Assembly (NCBI GenBank): GCA_024280875.1
Contig: JAJRPH010000129.1
Span: forward strand, 1 to 6,163
Reading direction: 5' to 3'
Source: Deltaproteobacteria bacterium
GTDB lineage: Bacteria > Desulfobacterota > Desulfobacteria > Desulfobacterales > Desulfosalsimonadaceae
Length of the DNA stretch: 6,163 bases
Shown: piece after piece, positions 5,405 through 6,163 of the stretch
How positions within the stretch are numbered: position 1 is the first letter of the stretch
Layout of the letters: each line of letters opens with the position of its first letter
Notes under the pieces: model-generated
The model's input: the letters and a program-made list of their open reading frames with translations, nothing else
What the model was told of the DNA's origin: nothing
The model's database searches: none
Position numbers and translations under genes: made by a program

Positions 5405-5992
5405 TTAATTTTGAATTTTAAAGTGTGCCCGTCTATTTTTAGCCCAGGCATTTTCATTGTTGCCGAAATCAACCGGACGTTCTTCACCGTAGCTGATTGT
5501 ACTTAATCGAGAAGCGCTGATACCGGCATTTATCATAAACATTTTGACACTCTGGGCACGTCTCTGTCCCAGGGCAATATTATATTCTTCAGTACCTCTT
5601 TCATCGCAATGCCCTTCAATTAAAACGGAAGTACCGGGATTTTCTCTAAGCCATGAGACTTTCTTTGTGAGAACCAGCCGGGCGCTGGATATGAGCGCGG
5701 CATCATCAAAATTAAAATAAACATCCTCATTCACAAACTTCATTCGGGATTGTTCTTTAACCCGGACAGCTTCCTGCTCCTGAAGCCGTTGAGCTTCCAG
5801 TTCTTCTTCAGACAGGGACTGGGCGGAATCACCCTGTCCCTGATCAACTGCAGTGCCTAGTTCTGTTTCAGATGGATACTGTTCCATTGGGTCCATACGG
5901 GACTTTTTTTTGGAGCATGACGATACTGTCATTAAAAAGCCAACCATGAGAATAGCCACTCCGATTTTAAAATAAATATTACCTTTTTTCAT
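5405..5992 (-). CDS. pal: Peptidoglycan-associated lipoprotein Pal
   Basis: Pal is an outer-membrane lipoprotein that binds peptidoglycan and TolB, anchoring the Tol-Pal system. The 195 residues begin with a basic then hydrophobic signal sequence and a lipobox TVSSC (Cys26), with Ser at +2 favouring the outer membrane. A charged, Glu/Gln-rich tether follows (about 30-85), including SEEELEAQRLQEQEAVRVKE, which may form a helix. The OmpA-like domain (about 88-195) shows VYFNFDDAAL, the Pal signature IEGHCDERGTEEYN (125-138), LGQRRAQSV (141-149) and the closing NRRAHFKI. Asp130 and Arg145 sit 15 residues apart, like the diaminopimelate-binding pair of OmpA-like domains. AAGGAG at 6005-6000 lies 7 bases before the ATG. 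The cpoB gene follows; tolB, the usual upstream neighbour, is not visible within the window. Confidence 0.97.
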   Translation of the reverse strand: MKKGNIYFKIGVAILMVGFLMTVSSCSKKKSRMDPMEQYPSETELGTAVDQGQGDSAQSLSEEELEAQRLQEQEAVRVKEQSRMKFVNEDVYFNFDDAALISSARLVLTKKVSWLRENPGTSVLIEGHCDERGTEEYNIALGQRRAQSVKMFMINAGISASRLSTISYGEERPVDFGNNENAWAKNRRAHFKIQN

Positions 5993-6163
5993 GTTGCTTC
6001 TCCTTAATAAATATTAAGTTCATTAATTTTTCACAGTCCCGCAAATACAATTTTTAAACTAAAATTGATAATGCCGGAGGCATTAACCACAACATTAGCT
6101 CACTTTTAACTTTTCCGGTTTATCCGGTTTAGGCATAAAGCCCATCGCATATAGTATTCATAA
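5993..6163. other. Non-coding stretch upstream of pal, to the window edge
   Basis: I see no recognisable gene in these 171 bases. They contain the pal Shine-Dalgarno, which overlaps a 16-base palindrome at 6003-6018 (CTTAATA, AA, TATTAAG), and the two inverted repeats at 6048-6085. No convincing -35/-10 pair with good spacing for pal was found. None of the three minus-strand frames at the edge reads as a TolB C-terminus. Confidence 0.5.
6069..6085 (-). terminator. Possible weak terminator upstream of pal
   Basis: A perfect 7-bp inverted repeat (TAATGCC, 3-base loop, GGCATTA) is followed in the minus direction by TCAATTTTAG, a poor T-tract. It could end a gene lying off the right edge. A second AT-rich inverted repeat (CAATTTT/AAAATTG, 6048-6067) follows directly. 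Only four of the stem pairs are A-T or T-A and three are G-C, so stability is modest. Confidence 0.3.

Overview
The window reads as ordinary chromosomal housekeeping DNA from a Gram-negative bacterium. An outer membrane is implied by a Pal lipoprotein and a CpoB/YbgF-type protein. Moderate base composition, the character of the RuvA and RuvB sequences, a SAM-hydrolysing DUF62 protein and the gene order suggest a Desulfobacterota (former Deltaproteobacteria, perhaps Desulfobacterales) relative. That placement is recalled family resemblance, not a search result.

Layout. Positions 1-266 (+) hold the C-terminal end of a GGDEF (diguanylate cyclase-type) protein whose start lies off the left edge. 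Everything else that codes is on the minus strand and is described here in transcription order from the right. Positions 5993-6163 are an untranslated stretch upstream of pal with hairpin-forming repeats. Then follow pal (5405-5992), cpoB/ybgF (4471-5310), ruvC (3935-4438), ruvA (3301-3921), ruvB (2277-3308) and a SAM hydroxide adenosyltransferase gene (1451-2257). After a 277-base gap with promoter-like elements and a split inverted repeat come rplM (727-1173) and rpsI (290-685). That pair ends in a strong intrinsic terminator at 226-263, which lies inside the last codons of the convergent GGDEF gene.

The genes fall into three functional groups. Pal and CpoB belong to the Tol-Pal envelope-constriction machinery. 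RuvA, RuvB and RuvC form the Holliday-junction branch-migration and resolution complex, and their genes are tightly packed (13-base gap, then an 8-base overlap). The DUF62 gene follows ruvB after 19 bases and is probably co-transcribed. RplM and RpsI are the usual L13/S9 ribosomal protein pair and appear to form a separate transcription unit.

I found no mobile element, CRISPR array, tRNA or rRNA, and no clear undescribed multi-gene system. The items most worth a second look are a changed acidic pin in RuvA, the terminator buried in the GGDEF coding end, a 14-bp-stem hairpin between pal and cpoB, and a 15-bp split inverted repeat upstream of rplM.
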